A stretch of DNA of 64,000 bases, taken from Pseudomonas sp. B20(2017) (GTDB lineage: Bacteria > Pseudomonadota > Gammaproteobacteria > Pseudomonadales > Pseudomonadaceae). The stretch is taken from the NCBI RefSeq assembly GCF_002113125.1, contig NZ_NEJP01000002.1, forward strand, positions 401,177 through 465,176. Direction: 5' to 3'. Shown one piece after another: positions 35,678 to 44,562 of the stretch (position 1 is its first letter; every line of letters starts with the position of its first letter). Under the pieces are notes generated by a model. It ran no database searches and was not told where the DNA came from. It saw nothing but the letters and a program-made list of their open reading frames with translations. Made by a program: the position numbers and the translations under genes.

Positions 35678-36115
35678 TCAGCTCTGGCAAGCGTGGCGCA
35701 TCACCAGCCGCTCGCGCACCACGTCATAACCCCAGTGGTAGACGTAGGTGTACGGCAAAAAGAACAGCAGCACGCCGATGTCGAGCAGGAACGCCTGCCA
35801 CAGGCTGACCGACAGCCACCAGGCAATCAGCGGCACGCCCATCACGATCAGCCCGCCCTCGAACAGTAGCGCGTGCGCCACCCGCACCCAGGCGTTGTGA
35901 GCGATATTCCAGCGCTTGAGCATGCGGTCGAAGAAGCCGTTGAACACCACGTTCCAGCCCAGGGCCAGCATCGCGATTGCGATCGTGACGGCGCCCATTT
36001 CGACCAGCGGTTTGCCCATGATCCACGCCAGCAGCGGGGTACAGATCAGGATCGCCAGCAGTTCGAAACCGATGGCCTGGAAGATACGTTCAGTGATGGA
36101 TTTGTTGGCAGTCAT
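35678..36115 (-). CDS. PACE-family efflux transporter (first of two)
   Basis: A 145-aa inner-membrane protein with four helices, built of two tandem bacterial-transmembrane-pair repeats (WNVVFNGFFDRM and YVYHWGYDVV near the repeat ends). The conserved helix-1 glutamate is E18, equivalent to AceI E15. The family exports biocides such as chlorhexidine and short-chain diamines. Start at ATG 36115. It is divergent from a LysR gene. A second copy of the same gene pair lies at 49.3-50.8 kb. Confidence 0.87.
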   Translation of the reverse strand: MTANKSITERIFQAIGFELLAILICTPLLAWIMGKPLVEMGAVTIAIAMLALGWNVVFNGFFDRMLKRWNIAHNAWVRVAHALLFEGGLIVMGVPLIAWWLSVSLWQAFLLDIGVLLFFLPYTYVYHWGYDVVRERLVMRHACQS

Positions 36116-36203
36116 GGCCGAAGTCCTCTGTGAAGATGGTTGCCATGATCCAGTACCCCACCGATACTTCATAACCAATAACCATCGATCAAGGCGATAG
36201 TTT

Positions 36204-37058
36204 ATGGCCTCTCAGGAAGTGTTGCTGGCATTTGTCCAAGCGGCGACTCAAGGCTCGTTTTCAGCGGCAGCGCGCAAACTCGGGCGCAGTCAGTCGACAG
36301 TGAGTGCGGCGGTGGCGAGTCTTGAGATCGATCTGGACCTGGTACTGTTCGACCGCAGCAGCCGCAAGCCGACGCTGACCCCGGCCGGCCACGTGATGCT
36401 GCAACGGGCCGAGGCGATTCTGTCGGCTACCAGCCGACTGGAAATGACTGCCCGACAATTGGCCCAAGGCGTCGAGCCGAAACTCACGGTGGCGATTTCC
36501 GACACTTATCAGTCCGACCGTTTCGAGGCGGCACTGGTGGGTTTCGAGCACCGATATCCGGATCTGGAGCTGGAATGCCTGATCGCCGAATGCGATGACC
36601 TGGTCGAACTGGTGCAGCGCGGTCGAGCGCATCTTGCGTTCGTCGAGATGCAGGATAACTATCCGCCGGATCTGGCGACAGCGACCGTTGCTGAGCGTAC
36701 TGAAATCGCCTTGTTTGTGAGTCGTGGCCATCCGCTGGCGACGCAGGAATCCATCGATCAAACAATCCTTGAACAGCATCGCGAGCTGCGCCTGGCCACC
36801 ATCGTCAATCCTTACGACAGTCGCGGCAAAGGCCGGGTGTGGTCGGCGCCGAGTTATCTGATGCTGCTGGAAATGGCCGAAAAAGGCTTCGGCTGGGCAC
36901 CGTTGCCGCGCTGGCTGGTGGAGCGTTTCGGTAATGATTTGCTGGTTGAACTGAAGGTGCGCGGCTGGCCGAAACCGGTGTTCGTCGATGCGCTGTGGTC
37001 GCGGCTGTATCCGCCGGGGCCGGCGGGGAGCTGGTTGCTCAGCAAGATGCTGGAATAG
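36204..37058 (+). CDS. LysR-family regulator of the PACE gene
   Basis: A 284-aa LysR regulator with HTH QGSFSAAARKLGRSQSTVSA. It is divergent from the PACE transporter, 88 bp apart, the usual arrangement for PACE genes and their LysR activators. Related in layout to the LysR at 49322-50194. The effector could be an amine or biocide. Confidence 0.87.
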   Translation: MASQEVLLAFVQAATQGSFSAAARKLGRSQSTVSAAVASLEIDLDLVLFDRSSRKPTLTPAGHVMLQRAEAILSATSRLEMTARQLAQGVEPKLTVAISDTYQSDRFEAALVGFEHRYPDLELECLIAECDDLVELVQRGRAHLAFVEMQDNYPPDLATATVAERTEIALFVSRGHPLATQESIDQTILEQHRELRLATIVNPYDSRGKGRVWSAPSYLMLLEMAEKGFGWAPLPRWLVERFGNDLLVELKVRGWPKPVFVDALWSRLYPPGPAGSWLLSKMLE

Positions 37059-37070
37059 CGGTGCCCTCAA

Positions 37071-37144
37071 TCGCTAGCAGGCTAGCTCCCACAGATGATT
37101 TGTGAACAACACACATCCGGTGTGGAAGCCAGCCTGCTGGCGAT
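37071..37144. repeat. Diverged REP pair
   Basis: Inverted units at 37071-37092 (TCGCTAGCAGGCTAGCTCCCAC) and 37122-37144, changed from the usual core but with the same pairing plan. Between convergent genes. Confidence 0.7.
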
Positions 37145-37153
37145 AGCGGTCGC

Positions 37154-37990
37154 TCAGGCCGCTGCAATATCGACCGGACGGTTCACCTGAAAATACTCGT
37201 GCAACCCGCGCATCGTCGGCAACTCCAGCGCCTGCGCCGCGTAACACAATCCCACCCGTCGGGTCGGCGCCGGCAGGTGCAGCGCGCGCACGACGATGCG
37301 TTCATGCCCGCTGACCAGCGACTGCGGCAACATCGCCACACCGACACCCGCCGCCACCATGTGCAACGCCTGTTGCAATGAACCGGCGTGCCCCGCCACC
37401 GTTTCCGGCGAGCGTCCGTACAGCGCCATCAACCGCTGATGGGACGGATGCTGCGGGCAGGTGATCCAGTCCTCGATCGGCGCCCAGCCCGCCTGCGCGT
37501 TGGCCATCGGGTGATCGAGGGGCAGCGCCATCACATACGACTCTTCCCACAGCGGCAGGAACAGTTCGTCTTCGCAGCACATTTCCTCGACCGCCAACCG
37601 ACCCTCGCCGTGACAGCCCTCCTCCAGGGTCAGCAGCAGATTGGGCAACGCCTGATGGGCCATACGCACAAAGGCTTCGATGTGGCTGGCGGCGATGTCG
37701 CCCTCGATGCCGAGGGTCAGCGGCGCACGGTTTTCGCGGCCGCGAAACATCCGGCTCAGCGCCTCGGATTCGGCCACCATTCGTCGTGCCTGCGGGTACA
37801 GCAACCGCGCTTCGTCGCTGACTTCCACACCACGGGGCTGACGCACAAACAGCGTCGCGCCGAGTTCTTCTTCCAACTGTTTGATGGTCACTGACAACGT
37901 GGGCTGACTGATGAACAGCCGTTGCGCGGCAGCGGTGATGTTGCGTTCTTCGAACACCGCGAGGAAGGCTTTGAGATGGCGGATATCCAT
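37154..37990 (-). CDS. LysR-family transcriptional regulator
   Basis: A 278-aa LysR regulator with the HTH ERNITAAAQRLFISQPTLSV, CysB/CbbR-like. It starts at ATG 37990, 111 bp from a divergent SDR gene that it may control. No palindrome was recognised in the gap. Confidence 0.87.
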   Translation of the reverse strand: MDIRHLKAFLAVFEERNITAAAQRLFISQPTLSVTIKQLEEELGATLFVRQPRGVEVSDEARLLYPQARRMVAESEALSRMFRGRENRAPLTLGIEGDIAASHIEAFVRMAHQALPNLLLTLEEGCHGEGRLAVEEMCCEDELFLPLWEESYVMALPLDHPMANAQAGWAPIEDWITCPQHPSHQRLMALYGRSPETVAGHAGSLQQALHMVAAGVGVAMLPQSLVSGHERIVVRALHLPAPTRRVGLCYAAQALELPTMRGLHEYFQVNRPVDIAAA

Positions 37991-38101
37991 AGGAGATTCC
38001 GATAGCAGACAGAGGAATAAGGCATTTTTCAGCCTCCGGCGGGCTAAATATACTGCGTCGCGAATCTGGTTATTTGTTTTTCTTATCTCAGGAGTTCAAT
38101 C

Positions 38102-38827
38102 ATGAGCAAGCCATTGATCATCATCACCGGCGCCAGCTCGGGCATCGGCGAAGCCACCGCCCGCCGCTTGAGCGCGGCCGGCCATCCGCTGCTGTTGCTG
38201 GCCCGGCGCATCGAACGCCTTGAAGCACTGGCACTGCCGAACACCCTCAGCCGCCGCGTCGACATCACCGACCGCGCCGCATTGCTGGCCGCAGTGGCCG
38301 AAGCGGAAGCGCAGTTCGGTCCGGCCGATGCGCTGATCAACAACGCCGGGGTGATGCTGCTGGGCGAGATGAGCAAACAGGACCCGGCGCAGTGGGACCA
38401 GATGCTCGACGTCAACGTGAAAGGCCTGCTCAACGGCGTGCACGCGGTGGTCGCCGGGATGATCGAGCGCAAGCACGGCACGATCATCAACGTCAGCTCG
38501 GTGGCCGGGCGCAAGACCTTCCCGAACCATGTGGCGTATGTCGGCACCAAGTTTGCGGTGCATGGGTTGTCGGAGAACCTGCGTGAAGAGTTGTCGCCGC
38601 ATAACGTGCGGGTGACCACGATTGCGCCGGGTGCGGTGGAGACTGAGTTGCTGAGCCACACCACGGATGAGGCGATCAAGACCGGGTATCAGGCGTGGAA
38701 GCAGGATATGGGTGGGACGGTGTTGAGCGCCGAAGATGTGGCGACGGCGATTGCCTATGCGTATGGGCAGCCGCAGGGGGTTTGTATTCGCGAGATTGTG
38801 ATGGCTGCCACGCGCCAGCAGGCCTGA
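38102..38827 (+). CDS. Short-chain dehydrogenase/reductase (YdfG-like)
   Basis: A 241-aa classical SDR with TGASSGIG, LINNAGVM, the catalytic serine in NVSSVAGRK and the YVGTK motif. Cofactor motif ARRIERLEAL suggests NADP use. Substrate unknown. A GGAG element (CAGGAG) lies a few bases before the ATG. Divergent from a LysR gene and followed by a REP pair. Confidence 0.9.
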   Translation: MSKPLIIITGASSGIGEATARRLSAAGHPLLLLARRIERLEALALPNTLSRRVDITDRAALLAAVAEAEAQFGPADALINNAGVMLLGEMSKQDPAQWDQMLDVNVKGLLNGVHAVVAGMIERKHGTIINVSSVAGRKTFPNHVAYVGTKFAVHGLSENLREELSPHNVRVTTIAPGAVETELLSHTTDEAIKTGYQAWKQDMGGTVLSAEDVATAIAYAYGQPQGVCIREIVMAATRQQA

Positions 38828-38855
38828 TCCATTGTTACAGACCTTAACGGCCCCT

Positions 38856-38918
38856 TCGCGGGCAAGCCCGCTCCCACATTTGATCGCATTCCAATTGTGG
38901 GAGCGGGCTTGCCCGCGA
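38856..38918. repeat. REP pair (inverted)
   Basis: REP cores of the GCGGGCAAGCCCGC variant at 38856-38877 and 38897-38918, facing each other with a 19-bp gap. Confidence 0.9.
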
Positions 38919-38949
38919 AGAGGCCAATATTGCCAACGATCCTTTCGGA

Positions 38950-40179
38950 TCAGCCCAATGCTTTAAGCCGCCCCTCGATAAACCGCCGCTCCGGCTCCTG
39001 CCGCGTCAACTCTAGCGCTCGCAAATAAGCCACCCGCGCCTCTTCCACCCGCCCCAACTGCCGACAGAACTCCGCCCGCGCCGAATGCGCCAGGTGGTAA
39101 TCCTGCAACTCCCCACGCCCCAGAATCCCCTCAATCAAGATCAACCCCGCCAGCGCCCCATCACGCTTGGCCACCGCCACCGCCCGGTTCAATTCGATCA
39201 CCGGCGACGGCACCGCCCGCAGCAACACGTCATACAGCCCGACGATCTGTTCCCAGTCTGTCTCCCCCGCCGTCGGCGCTTCGGCGTGCACCGCCGCAAT
39301 CGCCGCTTGCAGGCAATACGGCCCGAAACGTCCGGTAGTCAGCGCCCGCTCCACCAGATCGCAGCCTTCGGCGATCAGCTCGGCATTCCACAATCGGCGA
39401 TCCTGGTCATCCAGCAGAATCAATTCCCCATCCGGCGAAGAGCGCGCAGACCGCCGCGATTCATGCAACAACATCAACGCCAGCAACCCCATGACCTCCG
39501 GGTCCGGCAGCAACTCCAGCAGCAACCTTCCGAGACGGATCGCCTCGCGGGTCAAGTCTTCGCGGGTCACCTGGGCGCCGCCAGACGCCGAGTAACCTTC
39601 GTTGAACACCAGATAAATCACCCGCAACACGCTGTCGAGGCGTTCAGGCAATTCGCTCAGGCTCGGGACTTGATAAGGGATTTTCGCATCGCGAATCTTC
39701 GCCTTGGCCCGCACGATGCGCTGGGCAATCGCCGCCGGGGCCGAGAGGAATGCCCGAGCGATTTCTTCAGTGGTGAGGTCGCAGACTTCACGCAGGGTCA
39801 GCGGCACTTGCGCGTCCGCCGCCAGCGCCGGGTGGCAGCAGGTGAAGATCAGGCGCAGGCGATCGTCTTCCACGTCTTCGGCGTCCCATTCGGACTGTTC
39901 CAGTTCTTCCAGTTGCGCCAGCAATAACGGTTGCGAGGCCTTGAACCGCGCGCGACGACGCAACACGTCGATGGCTTTGAAGCGCCCGGTGGACACCAGC
40001 CAGGTTCGTGGATTGTCCGGCACGCCGTCGCGCTGCCAGCGTTCGACCGCGACAAAGAACGCCTCGTGCAAGGCTTCTTCGGCGAGGTCGAAATCGCCGA
40101 GCAGACGGATCAGGGTCGCGAGGATCCGCCGCGAGTCTTCGCGATAGACCTGCTCGACCCGCGCCCGGACCTCAGACAT
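38950..40179 (-). CDS. ECF42-type RNA polymerase sigma factor
   Basis: A 409-aa sigma factor. Sigma region 2 (DFDLAEEALHEAFFVAVERW) and region 4 are at the N terminus. A long C-terminal extension (about 180-409; DUF6596/TPR-like, e.g. YLVFNEGYSASGG) is typical of ECF42 members and is thought to replace an anti-sigma factor. Its start overlaps the DGPF-protein gene by eight bases, and a matching ECF42 promoter lies upstream of the operon. Its trigger is unknown. Confidence 0.87.
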   Translation of the reverse strand: MSEVRARVEQVYREDSRRILATLIRLLGDFDLAEEALHEAFFVAVERWQRDGVPDNPRTWLVSTGRFKAIDVLRRRARFKASQPLLLAQLEELEQSEWDAEDVEDDRLRLIFTCCHPALAADAQVPLTLREVCDLTTEEIARAFLSAPAAIAQRIVRAKAKIRDAKIPYQVPSLSELPERLDSVLRVIYLVFNEGYSASGGAQVTREDLTREAIRLGRLLLELLPDPEVMGLLALMLLHESRRSARSSPDGELILLDDQDRRLWNAELIAEGCDLVERALTTGRFGPYCLQAAIAAVHAEAPTAGETDWEQIVGLYDVLLRAVPSPVIELNRAVAVAKRDGALAGLILIEGILGRGELQDYHLAHSARAEFCRQLGRVEEARVAYLRALELTRQEPERRFIEGRLKALG

Positions 40180-40516
40180 TCAACTGGCGCACGGGACGCA
40201 CTTCGACGCTGCCGACCCGGGCCGCCGGAATATTGCCGGCGACCTGGATCGCTTCGTTGAGATCCCGCGCGTCGATCAGGTAGAAACCGGCCAACTGCTC
40301 CTTGGTCTCGGCAAACGGCCCGTCGGTGATCGACAGCTTGCCGTTGCGCATGCGCACCGTGGTGGCGGTCTGCACCGACTCCAACGCTTCGGCGGCAACC
40401 ATCCTGCCGCTGCCCTGGATTGACTCGGCGTAAGCCCAGCACTCGGCGTCTTCCGGGCTGTCGGGCGACGAATGCAACAGGCGCTCATCGCTGTAGACCA
40501 GGCATAAATACTTCAT
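40172..40516 (-). CDS. YCII-related DGPF-domain protein
   Basis: A 114-aa small protein of the YciI/DGPF family; the name-giving motif is visible as SITDGPFAETKEQLAGFYL. These proteins accompany ECF42 sigma factors in one operon. Start at ATG 40516. It overlaps the sigma gene by eight bases. Role, perhaps in sensing or as a target gene, is unknown. Confidence 0.88.
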   Translation of the reverse strand: MKYLCLVYSDERLLHSSPDSPEDAECWAYAESIQGSGRMVAAEALESVQTATTVRMRNGKLSITDGPFAETKEQLAGFYLIDARDLNEAIQVAGNIPAARVGSVEVRPVRQLNV

Positions 40517-40556
40517 GGCATTCTCCTGAATCGGACGGATCAACTATGGCTGAAGA

Positions 40557-40982
40557 TCAGGGTTTCACATCGAACAGGGTCGCACCGCTCATCGGGTCGA
40601 ACGGTGCCGACCAGTGTTCGTGGGCGATCTTCCACGCCCCGCCGACCTGCCGGTAGCACGCGGTGACGCGCATCCAGCAACTCTGGGTTTCGCCCTTTTC
40701 ATTGGTCCCGCCGCAATTGGCTACCCAGTGGGCGAAAGCGATGTTGTCGGCGGACTCAATGGCGATTTCGTGAAACTCGAAGATGTGAGGGCCGGGGCAC
40801 ATTTCCATGCAATCCACCCAGTGCGCGCGGTAGGCCGGTTTACCCTTGAATTGCAGGGCCTTGATGGCATCGAAGGAAACGATGTCGTCGGCATACAGGG
40901 CCATGACTTTTTCCACGTCCTTGGTCATCACCGCCTCGCGGTAGGTGTCGATCAGGGTTTGAATCTGCGCTTGCGTACTCAT
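40557..40982 (-). CDS. SnoaL-like (NTF2-fold) protein
   Basis: A 141-aa protein of the ketosteroid-isomerase/SnoaL fold (YREAVMTKDVEKVMALYADD, then WRVTACYRQVGGAWKI-like strands). Start at ATG 40982 with AGGGAG upstream. It is the first gene of the ECF42 operon, 40 bp before the DGPF gene, and stands just after the presumed ECF42 promoter, so it is likely a direct target of the sigma factor. Confidence 0.83.
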   Translation of the reverse strand: MSTQAQIQTLIDTYREAVMTKDVEKVMALYADDIVSFDAIKALQFKGKPAYRAHWVDCMEMCPGPHIFEFHEIAIESADNIAFAHWVANCGGTNEKGETQSCWMRVTACYRQVGGAWKIAHEHWSAPFDPMSGATLFDVKP

Positions 40983-41020
40983 GGGGTTTCTCCCTGGTTT
41001 TTGTTGTGAAGACACCCTTA

Positions 41021-41047
41021 GTCGCTTGGCGATTTGCCGGATCGACA
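41021..41047 (-). promoter_or_regulatory. Candidate ECF42-dependent promoter
   Basis: On the minus strand, TGTCGA (41047-41042) and CGAC (41024-41021) are 17 bp apart. This fits the -35 TGTCGA and -10 CGA/TC motif reported for ECF42 sigma factors. It lies about 40 bp upstream of the first gene of the operon that encodes one, so autoregulation is likely. Confidence 0.6.
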
Positions 41048-41124
41048 ACCGAAACAAAAAATTTCCGAAGAACACAAAATCGCTAGAATCCGGGGCTCAT
41101 CTTTGTAGGAAAAAGGAAATTCCC

Positions 41125-41610
41125 GTGTCAGCCCGACTCGTGCCTTACGAAAGCCTCAACGCCACCCAACGCCAGCAGGTCGAGGCGATTGAGATCCACG
41201 CCGAGCAGATCAAGTTCTCCGGCGACATCCACGGCGCCCTGCACACGCTGCTGTCGAAACCCGGCCCCGGCGTGAAAGGTTTTGCATTGCTCGCCGAAGA
41301 GGTCCCAGTGGCGTTCCTGCTGCTCAAACGCCCGCCGGTTCTGCCGGAATGGGCCGATGAGCACAGCGCGACCCTGCATGCATTGCAGGTCGATCACCGC
41401 GCCCAGGGCAAGGGTTATGGCAAGGCCTGCCTTCTGGCGTTGCCGGACGTGGCGCGCCAGGCCTGGCCGGAAATCAAAGGGCTGGAACTGTCGGTGGACG
41501 CCGACAACGACGCCGCGATTGCGCTGTACGCCAAGTACGGCTTCGTCGACAGCGGCGAAGCATATAAGGGCCGCATTGGTTACGAGCGGCGCATGGGGCT
41601 GTTCTTCTAA
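41125..41610 (+). CDS. GNAT-family N-acetyltransferase
   Basis: A 161-aa GNAT enzyme. Acetyl-CoA motif A is LQVDHRAQGKGYGKACLLAL (Q-x2-G-x-G type), and the C-terminal motif DNDAAIALYAKYGF is intact. It starts at GTG 41125 with AAAAGGAA upstream; a longer ATG frame has no support. Followed 17 bp later by an oxidase-family gene, so probably an operon. Substrate unknown. Confidence 0.87.
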   Translation: MSARLVPYESLNATQRQQVEAIEIHAEQIKFSGDIHGALHTLLSKPGPGVKGFALLAEEVPVAFLLLKRPPVLPEWADEHSATLHALQVDHRAQGKGYGKACLLALPDVARQAWPEIKGLELSVDADNDAAIALYAKYGFVDSGEAYKGRIGYERRMGLFF

Positions 41611-41627
41611 TCGTCGGGTGAACAACG

Positions 41628-42233
41628 ATGATCGATTCAATCGAAGCGCTGGAAGCCATTTACGGAAGGCCCCACGAACGGGCGGTGCGCAAGCAGATCG
41701 GCTTTCTCAACGAGGACTATCAGGCGATGGTCCGGGTCTCGCCGCTGGTGATTGTCAGCTCGGTCGGCGCCGATGGCATCGACGGTTCCCCGCGCGGCGA
41801 TGCGCCGGGGTTTGTGCGGATCATTGACGAGCGCACCCTGGCCCTGCCGGATCGCCCGGGCAACAACCGCATCGATACCCTGCGCAACGTGCTCCACGAT
41901 CCACGGGTGTCGCTGTTGTTCATCATTCCGGGGATTGGCGAGACGTTGCGGGTGAACGGCACCGCAACAATCAGCGCTGATCCGGAGTTGCTGGAAAGCT
42001 TTGCGGTGAACGGCAAACCGGCGCGCACGGTGTTGCTGGTGACGGTGGAAGCGGCGTTCTTTCATTGCTCCAAGGCATTCGTGCGTTCGGATGCGTGGAA
42101 TCCGGAAACTCACTTGCCACGCTCGGCGCTGCCGACGGCGGGTGCGTTTCACAAGCGGCTGAATGATGGGCAGTTTGATGCCGATGCCTATGATCGCGAG
42201 GCCCCGGTGCGGGTGCGTGACACCCTCTACTGA
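41628..42233 (+). CDS. Pyridoxamine 5'-phosphate oxidase-family FMN protein
   Basis: A 201-aa flavin-binding split-barrel protein (VSSVGADGIDGSPRGDAPGF; LPDRPGNNRIDTLRN; VLHDPRVSLLFIIPG), of the MSMEG_1061-like group. The residues needed for true pyridoxal synthesis are not evident, so a general FMN- or F420-type reductase role is more likely. Co-directional with the preceding GNAT gene. Confidence 0.85.
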   Translation: MIDSIEALEAIYGRPHERAVRKQIGFLNEDYQAMVRVSPLVIVSSVGADGIDGSPRGDAPGFVRIIDERTLALPDRPGNNRIDTLRNVLHDPRVSLLFIIPGIGETLRVNGTATISADPELLESFAVNGKPARTVLLVTVEAAFFHCSKAFVRSDAWNPETHLPRSALPTAGAFHKRLNDGQFDADAYDREAPVRVRDTLY

Positions 42234-42243
42234 CCCCGCCCAT

Positions 42244-42378
42244 GATCGTTCCCACGCTCTGCGTGGGAATGCATACCGGGACGCTCCGCGTTCCTGCCGC
42301 ACCGCTGATGCAACGCCTGGCACCGTCATGACGCAGAGCGTCGAAGGCTGCATTCCCACGCAGAGCGTGGGAACGATC
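42244..42378. repeat. Palindromic repeat of the GATCGTTCCCACGC family
   Basis: A 135-bp imperfect palindrome. GATCGTTCCCACGCTCTGCG begins at 42244 and its inverse ends at 42378, with inner arms around ACGCTCCGCG. Related elements occur at 49198-49308 and 61746-61855. It is unlike the GTGGGAGC REP family. Confidence 0.85.
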
Positions 42379-42391
42379 AGAGCTGAAGTAT

Positions 42392-42880
42392 TTACAGCGT
42401 CAGGATCATCTCGTGCCACGCCATCCCGCCGTGGTCGGACTCGGACGGCTTGATGTAGGCAAAACCGAATCCGGCGTACAGCGGGATGTGCCGCTCCTTG
42501 CACATCAGGTGAATCGTCGCCTTGCCTTGGGCGCGCATGCGCTCGATGAACTCGCCCAGCAGGCGCTTGGCCAGGCCCAGGCCTTGATAATCCGGGTGCA
42601 CCACCACAGACATGATGACCACGTTAGGCCCGGCCGGGTCGTGGCCGATCAATTCCTTGAACGCCTCGTCCGACATCTGCACATCAAACGTCGCGCCGGA
42701 GTTGATGAAGCCGGCCACCTGCCCGTCCACCTCGGCGACGATGAAACCGTCCGGCCAGGTGGCGATGCGCGTGGCGATCTTTTCGCGGGTCGCGGCTTCA
42801 TCGCCCTCGTAGGCGAGGGTTTCGATGGCGTAGCAGCGGTCCAGGTCGGCGGCGGTGACGTGGCGGATGACGGTGTTCAT
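42392..42880 (-). CDS. GNAT-family N-acetyltransferase
   Basis: A 162-aa GNAT enzyme. Motif A is VVVHPDYQGLGLAKRLLGEF, with Q-x2-G-x-G variant QGLGLA, and C-terminal PLYAGFGF. It resembles the arylalkylamine N-acetyltransferase-like subgroup. Single gene flanked by a palindromic repeat and a non-coding gap. Substrate unknown. Confidence 0.87.
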   Translation of the reverse strand: MNTVIRHVTAADLDRCYAIETLAYEGDEAATREKIATRIATWPDGFIVAEVDGQVAGFINSGATFDVQMSDEAFKELIGHDPAGPNVVIMSVVVHPDYQGLGLAKRLLGEFIERMRAQGKATIHLMCKERHIPLYAGFGFAYIKPSESDHGGMAWHEMILTL

Positions 42881-43044
42881 GGCGGCTCGAAATCAGTGGA
42901 AACAAGGCGGCCAAGGATAAAGGAATAAGGTGTTCATATCGATCCGCGCGGGGGGCGTAAAGCCTGCGTATAAGCGCTTTTCTTCGGATTCGGGACGGTC
43001 TATTTCTGACGCCTGTCTCTGATCACCCGAGGGGGGAACCGTTT

Positions 43045-43152
43045 ATGAGCAGCGTGGAAATCGGTTTGTTGATGGTATTGGGCATCAGCTTCTTCGGCTT
43101 CATTACCCTGGGCATCGACCTGTTGCGGGCACGACGGGTCAAGGGCAAGTAA
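43045..43152 (+). CDS. 35-aa membrane microprotein
   Basis: A 35-codon ORF (MSSVEIGLLMVLGISFFGFI at its start) that forms one hydrophobic helix (about residues 5-27) and ends in a basic RARRVKGK tail. A strong AGGGGGGA lies about eight bases before the ATG. The size, single helix and good ribosome-binding site suggest a real small inner-membrane protein. Function unknown. Confidence 0.6.
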   Translation: MSSVEIGLLMVLGISFFGFITLGIDLLRARRVKGK

Positions 43153-43197
43153 GGCTCGAACGGCAGCGCGAAGCGGGTTCGCGCTGCCGCTCAGCTG

Positions 43198-43692
43198 TCA
43201 GGTTTTCTTTTCCACCGGGACGCAGATTTCCAGCTTGCCGGTATTGTGCTTCGGGTTGAAATCGGCGCTGTAGCGCTCCAGCTCCGGGGCGTTGAGCCCC
43301 TTGTAATCAGACGCCGGCAGCCAGGTGTTGTAGATGTAATCAATGGTCTGCGGCAGAAGATCCAGCGAACCCTTGTGTTCGAACACCGCGTACTGGCGCG
43401 GCAGGACTTCGATCCACGGATATTTTTCCTGCGGGAACTCGTCGAGCTTGCTGATCTCGACGCCGGCCATGTAGTCAAACCCGCCGTTACCGTCGAAATT
43501 GCTGCAAACACCGTAGGTTACTTCGCCCTTCTGCCCCGGAATATTGCCGATGTGCGGGATCAGTTTTTCCCACAGCGCGGGGATGTCTCGAACAGTCTCT
43601 TTGGTAAAGCGATCGCGAAAACCTGCAATCAGCAGGAAGTGTCCATGTTCGAAGCGAGGTTCAGCCACTTCGACGCGTTTTTGCTCATCCAT
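43198..43692 (-). CDS. GyrI-like/AraC effector-binding-domain protein
   Basis: A 164-aa stand-alone GyrI-like small-molecule-binding domain (VTYGVCSNFDGNGGFDYMAG; YAVFEHKGSLDLLPQTIDYI; LERYSADFNPKH). The family binds drugs or other small ligands and is often fused to AraC or MerR regulators; here no DNA-binding domain is present. Start at ATG 43692. It is followed upstream by a LysE-type gene, 67 bp away on the same strand. Confidence 0.83.
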   Translation of the reverse strand: MDEQKRVEVAEPRFEHGHFLLIAGFRDRFTKETVRDIPALWEKLIPHIGNIPGQKGEVTYGVCSNFDGNGGFDYMAGVEISKLDEFPQEKYPWIEVLPRQYAVFEHKGSLDLLPQTIDYIYNTWLPASDYKGLNAPELERYSADFNPKHNTGKLEICVPVEKKT

Positions 43693-43759
43693 GACTCGAC
43701 TCCTGGAACAAAAAAGTGGGTTCGGCTGCAAGTATAGAAGCCAAACCCGATTCGCAAGG

Positions 43760-44422
43760 TTACAACGTGTGCAGCATGTCGGAGGCACCGGAACCCACGA
43801 ATTCGTTGTAGCCGGATACGATCACGTAGACCGCGAAATAGCAGAAGATCGCCGCAGATGCCAGGTAGGAATAGCGCAGCAGCTTGTCGCCCAGCAACTT
43901 GCCGCCATGGCTCGCGGCGAAGCACAGGCCTGCCGACCACAACAGCCCGGCGCAGAGGAAACCACCGAGAAACAGCGCCGAGCTCAAAGGACCGCCGCCA
44001 CCGGATCGGGCGATCAAGGTGCCGCCCACTGCCGCGAACCAGAGGATGGCGCTCGGCGACGACATGGCGAGAAAAATCCCACGGAAGAATTCCTTGCGAT
44101 GGGAGTTCTGGCCGACCTCGGCGGTCGCCGCCAATTGCGCTTCGTGGTGGATCGCCGAATAGATCATCTTCGCCGCGAAGTAGATCAACAGCGCCGAACC
44201 ACCGATCCACAGCACCCAGCGCACGGTTTCGTATTGCAGCAGAACGGTCATTCCGGCCAGCGCCAGCACCGCGTAGATCAAGTCGCCGACACAGGTGCCG
44301 AGCCCCAGCGCGAAGCCCTGAAAATAACCGCGCTGCATCGCCAGGGTGATCATCGCGATGTTGGCCACGCCGATATCCAGGCACAGCGAAAGGCTCAACA
44401 AAAAGCCGCTGGTGAATTCCAT
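43760..44422 (-). CDS. LysE-family translocator
   Basis: A 220-aa inner-membrane exporter of the LysE/RhtB superfamily with about six helices; the family signature is seen in GYFQGFALGLGTCVGDLIYA and SSPSAILWFAAVGGTLIA. It exports an amino acid or derivative. It is divergent from alaC, which makes alanine; export of an amino acid from that pathway is a possible link. Confidence 0.85.
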   Translation of the reverse strand: MEFTSGFLLSLSLCLDIGVANIAMITLAMQRGYFQGFALGLGTCVGDLIYAVLALAGMTVLLQYETVRWVLWIGGSALLIYFAAKMIYSAIHHEAQLAATAEVGQNSHRKEFFRGIFLAMSSPSAILWFAAVGGTLIARSGGGGPLSSALFLGGFLCAGLLWSAGLCFAASHGGKLLGDKLLRYSYLASAAIFCYFAVYVIVSGYNEFVGSGASDMLHTL

Positions 44423-44562
44423 CTACCGATTTCCTTGGGAAAAATTGTTTGTACTCAGGGGCTGGACAGTCCGCCATCGCTGCCCTTATCTTCCGCCACA
44501 GGTCACCGCAGTGACCAGCGTCGCTCGGACGGTTCCGGGCGCTTACGTTATCCGAGGCAACA

